Source: Aerococcus sp. UBA6277
GTDB taxonomy: Bacteria > Bacillota > Bacilli > Lactobacillales > Aerococcaceae
NCBI RefSeq assembly: GCF_002440555.1
Contig: NZ_DJUR01000036.1
Location: forward strand, 11,434-75,433
Reading direction: 5' to 3'
DNA length: 64,000 bases
Part shown: piece after piece, positions 8,925 to 17,755 of the stretch
Layout of the letters: the number at the start of each line of letters is the position of its first letter
Numbering within the stretch: the first letter of the stretch is position 1
The notes under the pieces: model-generated
Told to the model about the DNA's origin: nothing
Database searches by the model: none
Seen by the model: only the letters and a program-made list of their open reading frames with translations
Made by a program: the position numbers and the translations under genes

Positions 8925-10154
8925 TTAGAATTGGTCAATATTGTTGTTTTGATCAGATTCTTCTTCAATTTTTTTGTCTAATTTTTCTAGTTGGTTTTTC
9001 GCGAAGTCACGTCCACCTAGACCGAATGATAATGCAAAGGCAACTGATAGACCACCAATGATGAATAGGAAGGCCATGTTCACAATATTGTTCGCAAAGT
9101 TCAATTGATCTAATGCCATAAATACTGAGAAGACTACGAATACGCCTTTAATGATTTCCCCAACCCATTTACTTTGAGTTGCTTTATTCACTAAGTCGCC
9201 AACGAAACGGCCACCAAAGATACCAAGACCTAAGATAATTAAGGCAATTAACACGTTCGGTAGGTAAGCAATGATTGCTGCACCCACAGTGTTTAAGATT
9301 GCTAAGTTTAATACGTTTAAGGCTTCAACTGTGAAGAATAAACCAATGACTACTGCAACTACTTGACCAATGATTTCTGAAACATTGATGTTTTTAGTTG
9401 CTGCACCAGTTTCACGGTTGAACAAGTTGTTTAAACCCGTACCTTCAAGTAAGTTTTGTACTAAGTCACCAATGACTTTAGCAATTGCAAATCCAACACC
9501 TAATAAGATTACCGCTACTAAGATATTTGGAATTGCAGCAGCAATACTATTTAACACGCCGATGATTGGTGTCGCAATTGAAGAAATACCTAATGTTTCA
9601 AGGGCTACAACTGCAATTGGAATGAAGACAACAATGTAAGCTACATAAGAAAGTACGTTAGCAATTGTATTTGCTGTTTGACCATCTGCTGTTTTGTTAC
9701 CAGTAAATTTAGCTACATATTTGTCGATGTTAACTGTTTTAACTAGTGAGTAAACTAATTGTTTCACTAAACGCGCTACCACTACCGCCACAATCATAAT
9801 GATGATTGCGCCAACGATTGATGGTAAGAAAGCTAAAGCATTTGATGTCATATCGCGAATTGGTGTCGCGATAGAAGTTAAACCAAATGTATCGAAGATG
9901 CCAGGTAAGAATAGCACCCAAACGATATAGTATAGAATTTGCGCGATAGTATCAATCGTTGTTTCCGCTTGATCCTCAGTCTCTGCAACATTCCATTTCA
10001 CGAAGCGACCAGGTAAACCTACCGCTTTTAAACCTTTTGAAACTGCCTTCTTAACTAATACTGCTACGATCCACGCAACAAGAATTAATAAAATACCACC
10101 AATGACGGCTGGTATGCTAGCAGCTAAGCTAGCCCATAAACCTGCTAAATCCAT
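8925..10154 (-). CDS. Multi-repeat membrane protein of the MscS/CmpX-like family
   Basis: A 409-residue hydrophobic protein with repeated TM-helix units containing PSIVGAIIIMIVAVVVAR, PNILVAVILLGVGFAIA and PNVLIALIILGLGIFGG, each followed by a short amphipathic segment. It ends ALSFGLGGRDFAKNQLEKLDKK, the gate-like helix shared with MscS channels, and has no room for the usual soluble beta-domain. This matches the conserved TM-helix-repeat proteins annotated as mechanosensitive channels or CmpX. I set the start at the second Met of MEKM: the first ATG abuts the AAAGGAG site, while this one is 9 nt away. Confidence 0.8.
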   Translation of the reverse strand: MDLAGLWASLAASIPAVIGGILLILVAWIVAVLVKKAVSKGLKAVGLPGRFVKWNVAETEDQAETTIDTIAQILYYIVWVLFLPGIFDTFGLTSIATPIRDMTSNALAFLPSIVGAIIIMIVAVVVARLVKQLVYSLVKTVNIDKYVAKFTGNKTADGQTANTIANVLSYVAYIVVFIPIAVVALETLGISSIATPIIGVLNSIAAAIPNILVAVILLGVGFAIAKVIGDLVQNLLEGTGLNNLFNRETGAATKNINVSEIIGQVVAVVIGLFFTVEALNVLNLAILNTVGAAIIAYLPNVLIALIILGLGIFGGRFVGDLVNKATQSKWVGEIIKGVFVVFSVFMALDQLNFANNIVNMAFLFIIGGLSVAFALSFGLGGRDFAKNQLEKLDKKIEEESDQNNNIDQF

Positions 10155-10410
10155 TTTTTCCATCTCCTTTTGTTTATCTAAAATTTATTTGGAAAACTAC
10201 AAAAATAAAGAATTCCTTAAGCCTATTTCTAGTTTACTATATTTATAAGTGATATTCACGCGATATACTTTGGTTTATTTTATAACCTTTAGCATAATAG
10301 GGTTTTGTGTTTTTTATTTATATATAAAATACATTATAAATACAATTTTAACACTTTTTGTATTTTAATCTCTTGAAAAATGATTTTTTCAGTCAAAACC
10401 TAAATAAAAA

Positions 10411-10439
10411 AGAGCTTACCTTCCCCCTACAGATAAGCT
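10411..10439 (-). terminator. Weak terminator after the 10466-10564 remnant
   Basis: AGCTTA (10413-10418) pairs with TAAGCT (10434-10439); on the minus strand a run of six T follows. It would serve a gene ending at 10466, of which only a short C-terminal piece remains. Confidence 0.45.
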
Positions 10440-10465
10440 AACTCCTTATGTATGCATTTATTCTT

Positions 10466-10588
10466 CTATATAGGCTGCTCAAGGCTATCCACCAAAGTCA
10501 TAATTTCTGTTTCATCTTCAACATTTACCAATTTCACCACGTTATCAAGTGTTGAACCCTTCATTAGTGATATTGCTTGTACAGACGT
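10466..10588 (-). pseudogene. C-terminal remnant of an unrecognised gene
   Basis: An open stretch of about 40 codons, without ribosome site, ends ...VNVEDETEIMTLVDSLEQPI and a TAG, and is followed by a terminator-like hairpin. It looks like the 3' end of a gene whose body is gone: an in-frame stop lies shortly upstream and the sequence passes directly into a fragment of a different gene on the other strand. I do not recognise the family. The downstream terminator is the main reason to think it was once a real gene. Confidence 0.35.
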
Positions 10589-10816
10589 TTATTCTATACT
10601 GGTCCCTGTGGGTCAGGTCACTATTTAAAAATGGTCCATAATGGGATTGAATATGGCATGATGCAGGCCATTGGTGAAGGATTTAGTGTCCAAGAAGTCT
10701 CAAATTATGATTTTGATTTTGCAGCTGTTTCAAAATTGTGGAACAACGGGCCTGTCGTTAGATCTTGGTTGATGGCACTTTTAGAGGAAACTTTCAACGA
10801 ACATAAACCAAAGTGA
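10577..10816 (+). pseudogene. 6-phosphogluconate dehydrogenase fragment
   Basis: The 79 codons contain [19 protein letters not shown] and MQAIGEGF, the catalytic core of 6-phosphogluconate dehydrogenases (the Lys and Asn of KMVHN are the active-site residues), then [11 protein letters not shown] as in the shorter YqeC/GndA-type enzymes of about 300 residues. The NAD(P)-binding N-terminal domain is missing, and the frame stops well before the family's C-terminus. There is no ribosome site at the ATG. I read this as an internal fragment of a deleted gene. A terminator at 10851-10877 follows. Confidence 0.8.
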
Positions 10817-10850
10817 CTAAATAAAAAGTGACCAAATATCTAAATATGTT

Positions 10851-10879
10851 AAAACGCAGACTTAAAATCTGCGTTTTTT
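10851..10879 (+). terminator. Intrinsic terminator downstream of the dehydrogenase fragment
   Basis: AAAACGCAGA (10851-10860) and TCTGCGTTTT (10868-10877) form a perfect 10-bp stem with a 7-nt loop, followed by more T. Confidence 0.85.
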
Positions 10880-10986
10880 GTAATACACTTTTGTTTTCAT
10901 TTTTTTGGCCGGTTAACCTCGGTTTAATCGGAATTTTACCCCCTTCTTCCGAAAGATAGAACCTTATCTATTGATTTAAATCGAAT

Positions 10987-10999
10987 TTATCCGAACAAT
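10987..10999 (+). promoter_or_regulatory. PurBox-like site upstream of ade
   Basis: TTATCCGAACAAT matches 12 of 13 positions of the lactococcal/streptococcal PurBox AWWWCCGAACWWT. It lies about 70-80 bp upstream of the putative -10 of ade, a position where the PurR activator works in Lactococcus. No purR gene is in the window. Confidence 0.45.
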
Positions 11000-11044
11000 A
11001 TTTTATTATCTTTATCTTATAATTCGTATTTTTATCAATCCCCC

Positions 11045-11074
11045 TATACTTTTAAGGCTAATTGTGGTTATAAT
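11045..11074 (+). promoter_or_regulatory. Probable ade promoter
   Basis: A consensus -10 TATAAT lies at 11069-11074 with a poor -35, as expected for an activated promoter. The leader of about 115 nt contains a small GAAAGT/ACTTTC hairpin. I see no purine riboswitch core. Confidence 0.5.
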
Positions 11075-11193
11075 ACTATTCAAATTTTCAAATCCGATTA
11101 ATCGAGTTAATTTAGTGAAGAAAGTTTCGCTACTTTCAGCAATTCTAACAATCAATTTTTAAGCAAATAGGCATCCGAACAAAGGGGACAAGC

Positions 11194-12888
11194 ATGAAAA
11201 ATCTAATTGACGTCGCAAACGGCAAAACAATAGCTGATATCGTCTTAAAAAACGGCTATGTGATTAATGTATTTACAGAAGAAATCATTCAAACTGATGT
11301 GGCTATTGTGGGCAACCAAATTGCGGCCTTAGGCAAGTACGAAGGTAAGCAAACCATTGATTGTACAGGCAAATACATTGCACCAGGCTTTATAGATGCC
11401 CACATGCATATCGAATCTGCCATGGTGACGCCCTTAGAATTTTCAAAATACGCCCTAACTAAAGGGACGACAACTGTTTTTGCTGATCCTCACGAATTAG
11501 TCAATGTCCTTGGGCTAAAAGGCTTGGACTTTATGTTGAACAGTATTGAAGAAACGCCCATGACCACCCATATTATGATGCCTTCATGTGTGCCGGCAAC
11601 AGATATCGACAACAATGGGGCTGGCGAAATTCTAGCAGCTGACATGGCGCCCTACCTTGAAGGTAAGCAAGTCTTTGGTCTAGCTGAGATGATGCGGTTT
11701 GATGATGTGGTCAAAGCTGACGGGGAAATACTGGATAAATTGGCACTTTTTAAAAACCAAATTGTAGATGGTCATGCGCCTGGATTAACGGGGAAAGCCC
11801 TACAAGCCTACCGGGCTGCCGGTATTGATACTGAACACGAGGCGGAGAATTACGAGGAAGCGATTGAAAAATTACGGGCTGGCTTTAAATTATTGATCCG
11901 TGAAGGCAGTGCCGCTAGAAACCTTGAGGCAATCCTTAAAGGCTTTGTTGAACATAATATCGCCCTAGAACATTGCATGTTCTGTACGGATGATAAACAT
12001 CTTGAAGATATTGAAAAAGAAGGCCATATCGACTTTTGCGTCCGTAAGGCGATCGCACTAGGCGTCCCTGCTGCCACAGCTTACAAAATGGCTTCATATA
12101 ATGCCGCTCGCGCTTATAACTTACATGATTTAGGGGCCGTTGGGGCTGGTTACTTAGCTGATTTACTCATCATCGATGACCTTGACCAAGTATCAGTTGA
12201 ACTTGTCATCAAAAACGGGGAAATCATTGATTTTGACCAATTAAATAGCCAAATTATTGCGCCCATAACAGACGTTGACCTCTTAAATTCAGTTAAACTG
12301 CCAAAAATGAGTCAAGAAGATCTTGAATTAATGGTTGATGACACGCCTGTAAAAGTTATCAACTTGGTGGCACAATCCATTTTGACAAGAGGGTCTGAAG
12401 AGATATTACCTAGTGTAGATGGCAAATTTGAAGCCAATAAAGACTTCAATAAGGCTTGTGTGATTGAACGTCACGGGCAATCAGGTGGTATCGGCGTGAG
12501 CGTGATTAAGGGCTATAATATTGAAAATGGCGCGATTGCAACTAGTGTGTCCCATGATGCGCATAATATTACGGCTGTGGGCGATAACGACGCTGATATC
12601 CTACTAGCTGTGAAAGAATTGGACCGTATTCAAGGGGGCTATGTGATTGCTTCTAAAGGGGAAATTGTTGCAGCCCTACCACTGGAATTGGCTGGTATTA
12701 TCAGTATCCAGTCAGGCAAAACGGTACAAGCGCAATTAAATAAAATGGTGGCGCATGCTAGAGCACTTGGTGTACCTGAATCTATCGATCCGTTTATGAC
12801 CCTATCTTTCATTGCCTTAACAGCCATTCCAGAATTACGGCTAACAGATAATGGGCTATATGATGTGAATCTGGGGCAATTTGTATAA
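11194..12888 (+). CDS. ade: Adenine deaminase
   Basis: This 564-residue amidohydrolase converts adenine to hypoxanthine and ammonia in purine salvage. Seen: APGFIDAHMHIES with metal ligands H70 and H72, FADPHE at 96-101, LREGSAARNLE, and FCTDDKHLEDI in the barrel, plus the C-terminal domain with HGQSGGIGVSV and SHDAHNITAVG. Length and motif order match the Ade family. The ATG follows AAAGGGG. It is on the plus strand left of oriC, thus head-on to replication and opposite to all intact neighbours, which suggests an inserted gene. Confidence 0.95.
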   Translation: MKNLIDVANGKTIADIVLKNGYVINVFTEEIIQTDVAIVGNQIAALGKYEGKQTIDCTGKYIAPGFIDAHMHIESAMVTPLEFSKYALTKGTTTVFADPHELVNVLGLKGLDFMLNSIEETPMTTHIMMPSCVPATDIDNNGAGEILAADMAPYLEGKQVFGLAEMMRFDDVVKADGEILDKLALFKNQIVDGHAPGLTGKALQAYRAAGIDTEHEAENYEEAIEKLRAGFKLLIREGSAARNLEAILKGFVEHNIALEHCMFCTDDKHLEDIEKEGHIDFCVRKAIALGVPAATAYKMASYNAARAYNLHDLGAVGAGYLADLLIIDDLDQVSVELVIKNGEIIDFDQLNSQIIAPITDVDLLNSVKLPKMSQEDLELMVDDTPVKVINLVAQSILTRGSEEILPSVDGKFEANKDFNKACVIERHGQSGGIGVSVIKGYNIENGAIATSVSHDAHNITAVGDNDADILLAVKELDRIQGGYVIASKGEIVAALPLELAGIISIQSGKTVQAQLNKMVAHARALGVPESIDPFMTLSFIALTAIPELRLTDNGLYDVNLGQFV

Positions 12889-12919
12889 GAAAATGAGTGA
12901 ATACTACGATAATAACCAG

Positions 12920-12960
12920 AAAAAACGACCCTCAATATCCAGTGATAATGGGGGTCGTTT
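12920..12960. terminator. Bidirectional terminator between ade and jag
   Basis: AAACGACCC (12923-12931) pairs with GGGTCGTTT (12952-12960), and CA/TG pairs extend the stem. Six T follow on the minus strand (jag side); only three follow on the plus strand. Confidence 0.8.
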
Positions 12961-12982
12961 GCTGTTAATATTTTTATTATTT

Positions 12983-14020
12983 TTAGTCTTTGTAAGATAC
13001 AACTAGATATCTATGCGGTTCTTTCCCTTCAGAATGGGTCGCAATATATGAATATCTAGCCAATTGCGCGTGGATAATTTTACGTTCCGCAGCAGGTAGT
13101 GGGTCCAAGAAAACAGGTTGTTTTGAATTGGCTACTTGGTCCGCTGTTTTACGTGCTAATCTCGCTAAGGTTTCTTGACGTCTTTCCCGATAATTGCCAA
13201 CATTTACAATCACTTTGACATGTGGGCGCACATATTGGTGGGTCATCACCTGGGCAAGTGTTTCTAATGAATTAATGATCTTACCGTGTTTACCAATAAC
13301 CAACCCTTTTTTCTCAGTTTGGATATTGTAAATAACAGTACGACCACGGTCTTCAACCTCAATATTGGCGTCTACTAGGTAGGATGCCAACACGTCTATC
13401 AGGTATTTAGCAACATGTTCCACATCTTTGAAGTCTTCATCTACCACTTCTAAGTCTTGATCCGCTTGAACAGGCGTTTCAACTACTTCAGTTGCCACTT
13501 CTTCTGATTCAATTGCTACTTCAGCAATATTTACTGAATCATTAGGTGTTTCCTCATTAACTAATGGTTCAGACTTTTCAGTAGTCACTTCATCATAGGC
13601 AAGTGCTTTTTCAACTGCTTGCTCGGATTCAGTCTCAGCGCCTTGGACCTCTAGCTCTTTCTCAAAACTTGTTGGTTCAACAACTTCTTCTTCAGTTTCA
13701 TCTACTACTGAATTGATTTCTGTATCTGTATGTTCAGCTGGTTGAGCCTCTAAATCATCAGATGGCGCCACTGCTGATGTATTTTCTTGACCTAAATCAG
13801 AGAAGGCCAATAAATCATCTGTTGTGGTATCAATTTCGGATACTTCTCGTTCAGTGTAATGGATGGCTACAATCGCATCCTTTGCCCCTAAACCGAGAAA
13901 TCCTTTTTTGGCTTCTTGAATTACTTGAACTTCAACATCTTCTCGCGCCAACCGAAGTTGTTGCAAGCCTTTGGCAATAGCAGCATCGACTGAAGTCGCT
14001 TCAAATCTTTCAGTTTTCAA
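12983..14020 (-). CDS. jag: Jag/KhpB (EloR) RNA-binding protein
   Basis: The 345-residue protein has an N-terminal Jag domain (MKTERFEATSVDAA... GFLGLG, residues 1-56), a Glu/Thr-rich acidic linker to about 200, a KH domain (VIGKHGKIINSLETL) and an R3H domain (AAERKIIHAQL, with the R-x3-H pair). KhpB partners with KhpA and influences elongation and division in streptococci and enterococci. The start is TTG, 7 nt behind AGGAGGT. It is the last gene of rpmH-rnpA-yidC-jag. The linker is long compared with many homologues. Confidence 0.95.
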   Translation of the reverse strand: MKTERFEATSVDAAIAKGLQQLRLAREDVEVQVIQEAKKGFLGLGAKDAIVAIHYTEREVSEIDTTTDDLLAFSDLGQENTSAVAPSDDLEAQPAEHTDTEINSVVDETEEEVVEPTSFEKELEVQGAETESEQAVEKALAYDEVTTEKSEPLVNEETPNDSVNIAEVAIESEEVATEVVETPVQADQDLEVVDEDFKDVEHVAKYLIDVLASYLVDANIEVEDRGRTVIYNIQTEKKGLVIGKHGKIINSLETLAQVMTHQYVRPHVKVIVNVGNYRERRQETLARLARKTADQVANSKQPVFLDPLPAAERKIIHAQLARYSYIATHSEGKEPHRYLVVSYKD

Positions 14021-14035
14021 TACAAGAACCTCCTA

Positions 14036-14869
14036 TTATTTCTTCTTACCATTAGGATTACGTTTTGCTTTTTCTAAACGACGTTCTAGCTCTTTCTCTT
14101 TACGAATTTGTTCTTCGCGTGCATCGCGTTTCTTAAAAGGATTATTCATCACTAATGTTTGAAGAATTGTAAATCCAGTGGACGTCACCCAGTAAAGGGA
14201 AATTGCTGATGGTAACGTTACACCCATGAATAAAATCATTACTGGCATTGTCCATTGCATCATCGCCATTGATGGATTGCTATTTGGTGTACCAATTGTT
14301 GTTAAACGTGTGTTATACCATGTTAGAATAGCTGCAATAATTGGAATTACAAATAGTTGGTCAGGAACACCTAATTCTAACCATAGGAAGTGACCTTGGC
14401 TTAGTACTTCTGTTCTGGAAATAGATTGGTATAAGGCCATCAAGATTGGCAATTGAATTAACATTGGTAAACAACCAGACCACATGCTGTAGTCGTATTT
14501 TTCATTTAACTTGGCTGTTTCTTCTTGTAATTTTTGCTGAGTTTCTGGATCCTTAGATGCATATTTTTCTTGCAAAGCTTTTAGCTCAGGCTGCATCATT
14601 TGCATTTTTTCAGTACTTTGTGTTTGGTACTTGGTTAATGGAATCAAGATGATACGGATGATCAAAGTAAAGGCGATAATCCCAACACCATAGTTACCAA
14701 AAATATCTGATAACCACACAATAATACGTGAAAAGTTATAGACGATGTAACGGTCCCACAAACCAGTCGAATTCTCATCGATTGGACTTGTCCCACAAGC
14801 CGCTAGAAAGATAACAGCCATCATGGTGATTGCTAAAATCTTCCACATTTTTTTACTTCGAATATTCAA
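14036..14869 (-). CDS. yidC: Membrane protein insertase YidC (lipoprotein form)
   Basis: This 277-residue Gram-positive YidC/Oxa1 protein has the lipobox LAAC (Cys25), then a hydrophobic core with the groove arginine in FTLIIRIILIPL (R72), LPMLIQLPILMALY, and a Lys/Arg-rich C-terminal tail (about residues 249-277) that contacts the ribosome. It inserts membrane proteins with or without SecYEG. The frame opens with TTG behind GGAGG; the first ATG (at 14848) has no ribosome site, so TTG is preferred. It sits between rnpA and jag, as is common. Confidence 0.95.
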   Translation of the reverse strand: MNIRSKKMWKILAITMMAVIFLAACGTSPIDENSTGLWDRYIVYNFSRIIVWLSDIFGNYGVGIIAFTLIIRIILIPLTKYQTQSTEKMQMMQPELKALQEKYASKDPETQQKLQEETAKLNEKYDYSMWSGCLPMLIQLPILMALYQSISRTEVLSQGHFLWLELGVPDQLFVIPIIAAILTWYNTRLTTIGTPNSNPSMAMMQWTMPVMILFMGVTLPSAISLYWVTSTGFTILQTLVMNNPFKKRDAREEQIRKEKELERRLEKAKRNPNGKKK

Positions 14870-14895
14870 TTTTTACAAATCCTCCACGAATTCTA

Positions 14896-15273
14896 CTATT
14901 CATGTGGTAATGGCTTTGCTTTTGTATGCTCTTTTATCGGATGATAAATTTTCGCCAAAGATAGCACATGAATCAAACTTTTTTTCACTTCAGCTGTTGT
15001 CATATCTGCAGCTGGCTTACGAGCAATCACGATAAAATCATTGGACGGATCAATGCCTGCCTTGAGTTCAGTAATGCTTTGACGAATTTTCCGCTTCACT
15101 GCATTACGAGTAACAGCGTTTCCAATTTTCTTACCGACAGAGATACCAATCCGGAAATGGGGTTGGTCCTTCTCCAGTCGATAAATAACAAATTGGCGAT
15201 TCGCAGTACTATGACCTTGATGAAATACCTTGCCAAAATCTTTCTCAGATTTGACTCTATAAGATTTCCGCAC
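14896..15273 (-). CDS. rnpA: Ribonuclease P protein component
   Basis: This 125-residue basic protein, the protein subunit of RNase P, matures tRNA 5' ends. Seen: [19 protein letters not shown] near the N-terminus and the RNR box [13 protein letters not shown] at residues 52-64. The start is GTG, 8 nt behind AAGGAGG. It lies between rpmH and yidC; a hairpin terminator between rpmH and rnpA likely lowers its expression relative to L34. Confidence 0.97.
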   Translation of the reverse strand: MRKSYRVKSEKDFGKVFHQGHSTANRQFVIYRLEKDQPHFRIGISVGKKIGNAVTRNAVKRKIRQSITELKAGIDPSNDFIVIARKPAADMTTAEVKKSLIHVLSLAKIYHPIKEHTKAKPLPHE

Positions 15274-15292
15274 GTAAGTTCGCCTCCTTAAT

Positions 15293-15321
15293 AAAAAAAG
15301 ACCACATATTAATGTGATCTT
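15293..15321 (-). terminator. Internal terminator between rpmH and rnpA
   Basis: On the minus strand AAGATCACAT, a TAAT loop and ATGTGGTCTT form a 10-bp stem that includes one U-G pair and is followed by seven T. The equivalent plus-strand pair is a mismatch, so the stem is better on the minus strand. It overlaps the rpmH stop codon and probably lets only part of the transcription reach rnpA. Confidence 0.8.
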
Positions 15322-15454
15322 ATGCAGAAATAACTTTTCTTCCTTTTCTACGACGAGCTGCTAAAACGTGACGACCGTTTTTAGTGCTCATACGTTTACG
15401 GAAACCGTGAACTTTTTGACGATGACGTTTTTTAGGTTGGTATGTTCTTTTCAT
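15320..15454 (-). CDS. rpmH: 50S ribosomal protein L34
   Basis: The 44-residue protein begins [18 protein letters not shown] and continues with [21 protein letters not shown], the nearly invariant L34 sequence. AGGAGGT lies before the ATG. It is the first gene leftwards from oriC and shares its promoter (15517-15545) with rnpA, yidC and jag. Confidence 0.98.
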   Translation of the reverse strand: MKRTYQPKKRHRQKVHGFRKRMSTKNGRHVLAARRRKGRKVISA

Positions 15455-15516
15455 TACTTGCACCTCCTGTTGCGATTAAGTCTTTCGTTTTTTCATTAAT
15501 ATAAAACGACTGTAAT

Positions 15517-15545
15517 ATTATATACAATAAAAAGTCGAAATTCAA
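15517..15545 (-). promoter_or_regulatory. rpmH promoter
   Basis: On the minus strand TTGAAT (15545-15540), a 17-nt spacer and TATAAT (15522-15517) form a strong SigA-type promoter about 65 bp ahead of rpmH. Confidence 0.85.
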
Positions 15546-15551
15546 TTTCAG

Positions 15552-15567
15552 GTGCGAAATTTCGCAC
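15552..15567. repeat. Perfect 16-bp palindrome next to the rpmH promoter
   Basis: GTGCGAAATTTCGCAC is a perfect palindrome 7 bp upstream of the rpmH -35 element, at the left edge of oriC. It is not a DnaA box or parS. It could be a repressor operator for rpmH or an origin-binding site; I do not recognise it. Confidence 0.6.
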
Positions 15568-15780
15568 TCGTAATCAAGATTTTACCACATTATAACCCAT
15601 ATCACAATACTATTTGTACAAATATTGGTTTTTTTGAGTTTTTCGACCAGTAAGACTCATCTATATTATAACAGATATTTCCCGCAAAAAGAAAAACACT
15701 CCTAAAATTGACTCTTACTTTTTTCACAAGCCCTGCTTTTAAATTTCACAAACTATGTGAAGAAAAAAAGTGGTAAACTC

Positions 15781-16072
15781 TTATTCACAAAGTGTGTACG
15801 AAATTTGCACAAGCCTGTGGTTAGTTGCAGCAAGTTAAAATTCATCCCCAAAGTTTTTAAAAGACTTTTCAACAAATCCACAGTTTTGCAAAACTTTTCC
15901 ACATCTGTTGATAACCCGTATAAAACCCTTATAACTTGCCCTTTGAATAAGGGTGATTATACACAAGGCTTTAAACTTGCTGAAAAATCAAAAGATTTAT
16001 TCACATCTTGTGGAAAACATTTGTCAAAAGTTGGGATTATTTTTATTCACATCCTGATTTTTCTGTGGAAAA
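15781..16072. other. oriC: oriC, upstream DnaA-box cluster
   Basis: Between rpmH and dnaA I find TTATTCACA at 15781, 15997 and 16043, TTTTCAACA at 15866, TTTTCCACA at 15895, TGTTGATAA at 15906, and TGTGGAAAA at 16009 and 16064. All are one or two changes from the TTATCCACA consensus. Two head-to-head pairs (15997/16009 and 16043/16064) stand out. This corresponds to the incAB half of the bipartite Firmicutes origin and also covers the dnaA promoter region, allowing self-regulation by DnaA. Confidence 0.9.
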
Positions 16073-16186
16073 CTGGTTTTTTTCATGATATTATGAATAA
16101 GCTTAACGAATTTAAAGATTCGTCGTACCAACTTATTGAAATATGTTCGATGTAGAAATTTTGTACACTAAGGAGCTAGGAAATAT

Positions 16187-17521
16187 ATGAGTGAATTAAA
16201 CCGATTATGGGATTACGTCACCCAATACTTCAAAGAAGAGTTGCCTAAAACAAGTTTTGATACTTGGATTAAAGACCTAGATCCTGTTGCCTTTGAGAAC
16301 GATACCTTGTATTTAAAAGCCATTTCAGTGCTGCACAAGGACCATATTGAGAAACATTATTCGATACAGATTCGACAAGTTTTATTTGAATACTTAAACC
16401 ATGACGTGAATCTAGTCGTGAGTTTAAAGGATGATCGGTCACAATCTGCCAATCAAATTCAAGTAAACAATCATAATGACAATATTGAAGACAACGGATC
16501 AGATCTATTAAATCCAAAATATACCTTTGATAACTTCGTCGTCGGTGAAGGCAATAAAATGGCTCACGCTGCAGCCTTAGCTGTTGCAGAAGGCCCCGGC
16601 CGCGACTACAATCCCCTATTCTTCTTCGGTGGTGTAGGGTTAGGTAAAACCCACTTGATGCAAGCAATTGGCCATGAAGTATTACGAACAAACCCAAATG
16701 CCAAAATAAAATACGTCTCTAGTGAAACCTTCACCAATGACTTTATTAATGCCATTCGTAAGAACACTACAGACGCCTTCCACCAAGAGTATCGAACAGT
16801 CGATATGTTATTAGTGGATGATATTCAATTTATTGGGAACAAACAGTCCACCCAGGAAGAATTCTTCCATACATTTAACGTGCTCTACAATAATAATAAA
16901 CACATCGTTTTAACCAGTGACCGTGACGCTAGTCAGATCCCTGAGTTAGAGGACCGGTTAGTTTCCCGCTTTAAACAAGGCTTATCAACTGATATTACAC
17001 CGCCAGATTTAGAGACACGGATTGCCATTTTGCGCAATAAGGCCAACGTCAACGGCTTACAAATTCCAGACGATACCCTTTCATATATTGCTGGACAAAT
17101 TGACTCCAACATTCGTGAATTGGAAGGTGCCTTAACCAGCGTACAGGCCTTTGCGGTCATGAACCAAGAGGACTTAACGCCAAATACTGCAGCTAAAGCG
17201 CTCAGAAATTACAAGAGCAATGTGAAAAGTAATTCACCGACCATTCCAAATATCCTTGAGACGGTGGCCCAATACTTTAATTTGCAGGTTTCTGATCTTA
17301 AAGGGAAGAAACGGGTACGTCAAATCGTGGTTCCACGCCAAATTGCCATGTATTTAAGTAGAGAGTTAACAGATGCTTCTCTACCGAAAATTGGGCAAGA
17401 ATTCGGCGGTAAAGACCATACGACGGTCCTACATGCTTATGACAAGATTAAAAAAGATATCGATGAAAAAAGTGAGTTAGAACGTGATGTTGACAGTATT
17501 CGTCGTTTATTAGAAAAATAA
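16187..17521 (+). CDS. dnaA: Chromosomal replication initiator DnaA
   Basis: This 444-residue initiator has domain I ([19 protein letters not shown]), a short linker of about 30 residues rich in Asn/Asp, the AAA+ domain with Walker A GGVGLGKT at 148-155 and LLVDDIQFI Walker B, and C-terminal domain IV with [15 protein letters not shown], the DnaA-box recognition signature. It starts at an ATG behind AAGGAG and is flanked on both sides by DnaA boxes. A terminator-like hairpin follows at 17587-17624. Confidence 0.98.
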   Translation: MSELNRLWDYVTQYFKEELPKTSFDTWIKDLDPVAFENDTLYLKAISVLHKDHIEKHYSIQIRQVLFEYLNHDVNLVVSLKDDRSQSANQIQVNNHNDNIEDNGSDLLNPKYTFDNFVVGEGNKMAHAAALAVAEGPGRDYNPLFFFGGVGLGKTHLMQAIGHEVLRTNPNAKIKYVSSETFTNDFINAIRKNTTDAFHQEYRTVDMLLVDDIQFIGNKQSTQEEFFHTFNVLYNNNKHIVLTSDRDASQIPELEDRLVSRFKQGLSTDITPPDLETRIAILRNKANVNGLQIPDDTLSYIAGQIDSNIRELEGALTSVQAFAVMNQEDLTPNTAAKALRNYKSNVKSNSPTIPNILETVAQYFNLQVSDLKGKKRVRQIVVPRQIAMYLSRELTDASLPKIGQEFGGKDHTTVLHAYDKIKKDIDEKSELERDVDSIRRLLEK

Positions 17522-17586
17522 TGACTTATCTACATCATCTAAGTCAGCGTTTGAAATGACTTATGCTAAAATATAGGTAAGAAAAG

Positions 17587-17624
17587 GAGGTTGTGGATAA
17601 TTGTTCATAACCTCTCTGTTTTTT
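17587..17624 (+). terminator. Terminator-like hairpin after dnaA, overlapping a DnaA box
   Basis: GAGGTTGTG (17587-17595) pairs with CATAACCTC (17606-17614), with one G-U pair, and six T follow from about 17619. The consensus DnaA box TGTGGATAA at 17592-17600 lies inside the 5' arm and loop, so DnaA binding and dnaA termination share sequence. Confidence 0.65.
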
Positions 17625-17715
17625 CCACAGTTTATACACATGTGGAAAAGTATATTTTGACAAGCTTTCTAAAAGTTATCAACAAGATTAACAGGGCCTA
17701 TTACTATTACTATTT
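17592..17715. other. oriC: oriC, downstream cluster with unwinding element
   Basis: DnaA boxes: TGTGGATAA (17592-17600), TTTTCCACA (17621), TTATACACA (17632), TGTGGAAAA (17641) and TTATCAACA (17676-17684). They are followed by a GGGCC cluster (17694-17698) and five triplets CTA/TTA at 17698-17712, which on the lower strand read 3'-GAT-AAT-GAT-AAT-GAT-5', the DnaA-trio element that loads DnaA on single strands. An AT-rich stretch follows to 17745. This should be the melting site. Confidence 0.9.
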
Positions 17716-17755
17716 TTTTATCTATAATTAAAATATATAAACAAGGAGTGCACAC

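Noticed and set aside
11075..11193. Purine riboswitch ahead of ade
   Set aside because: The conserved loop and junction bases of the purine aptamer are absent; only a small hairpin is present.
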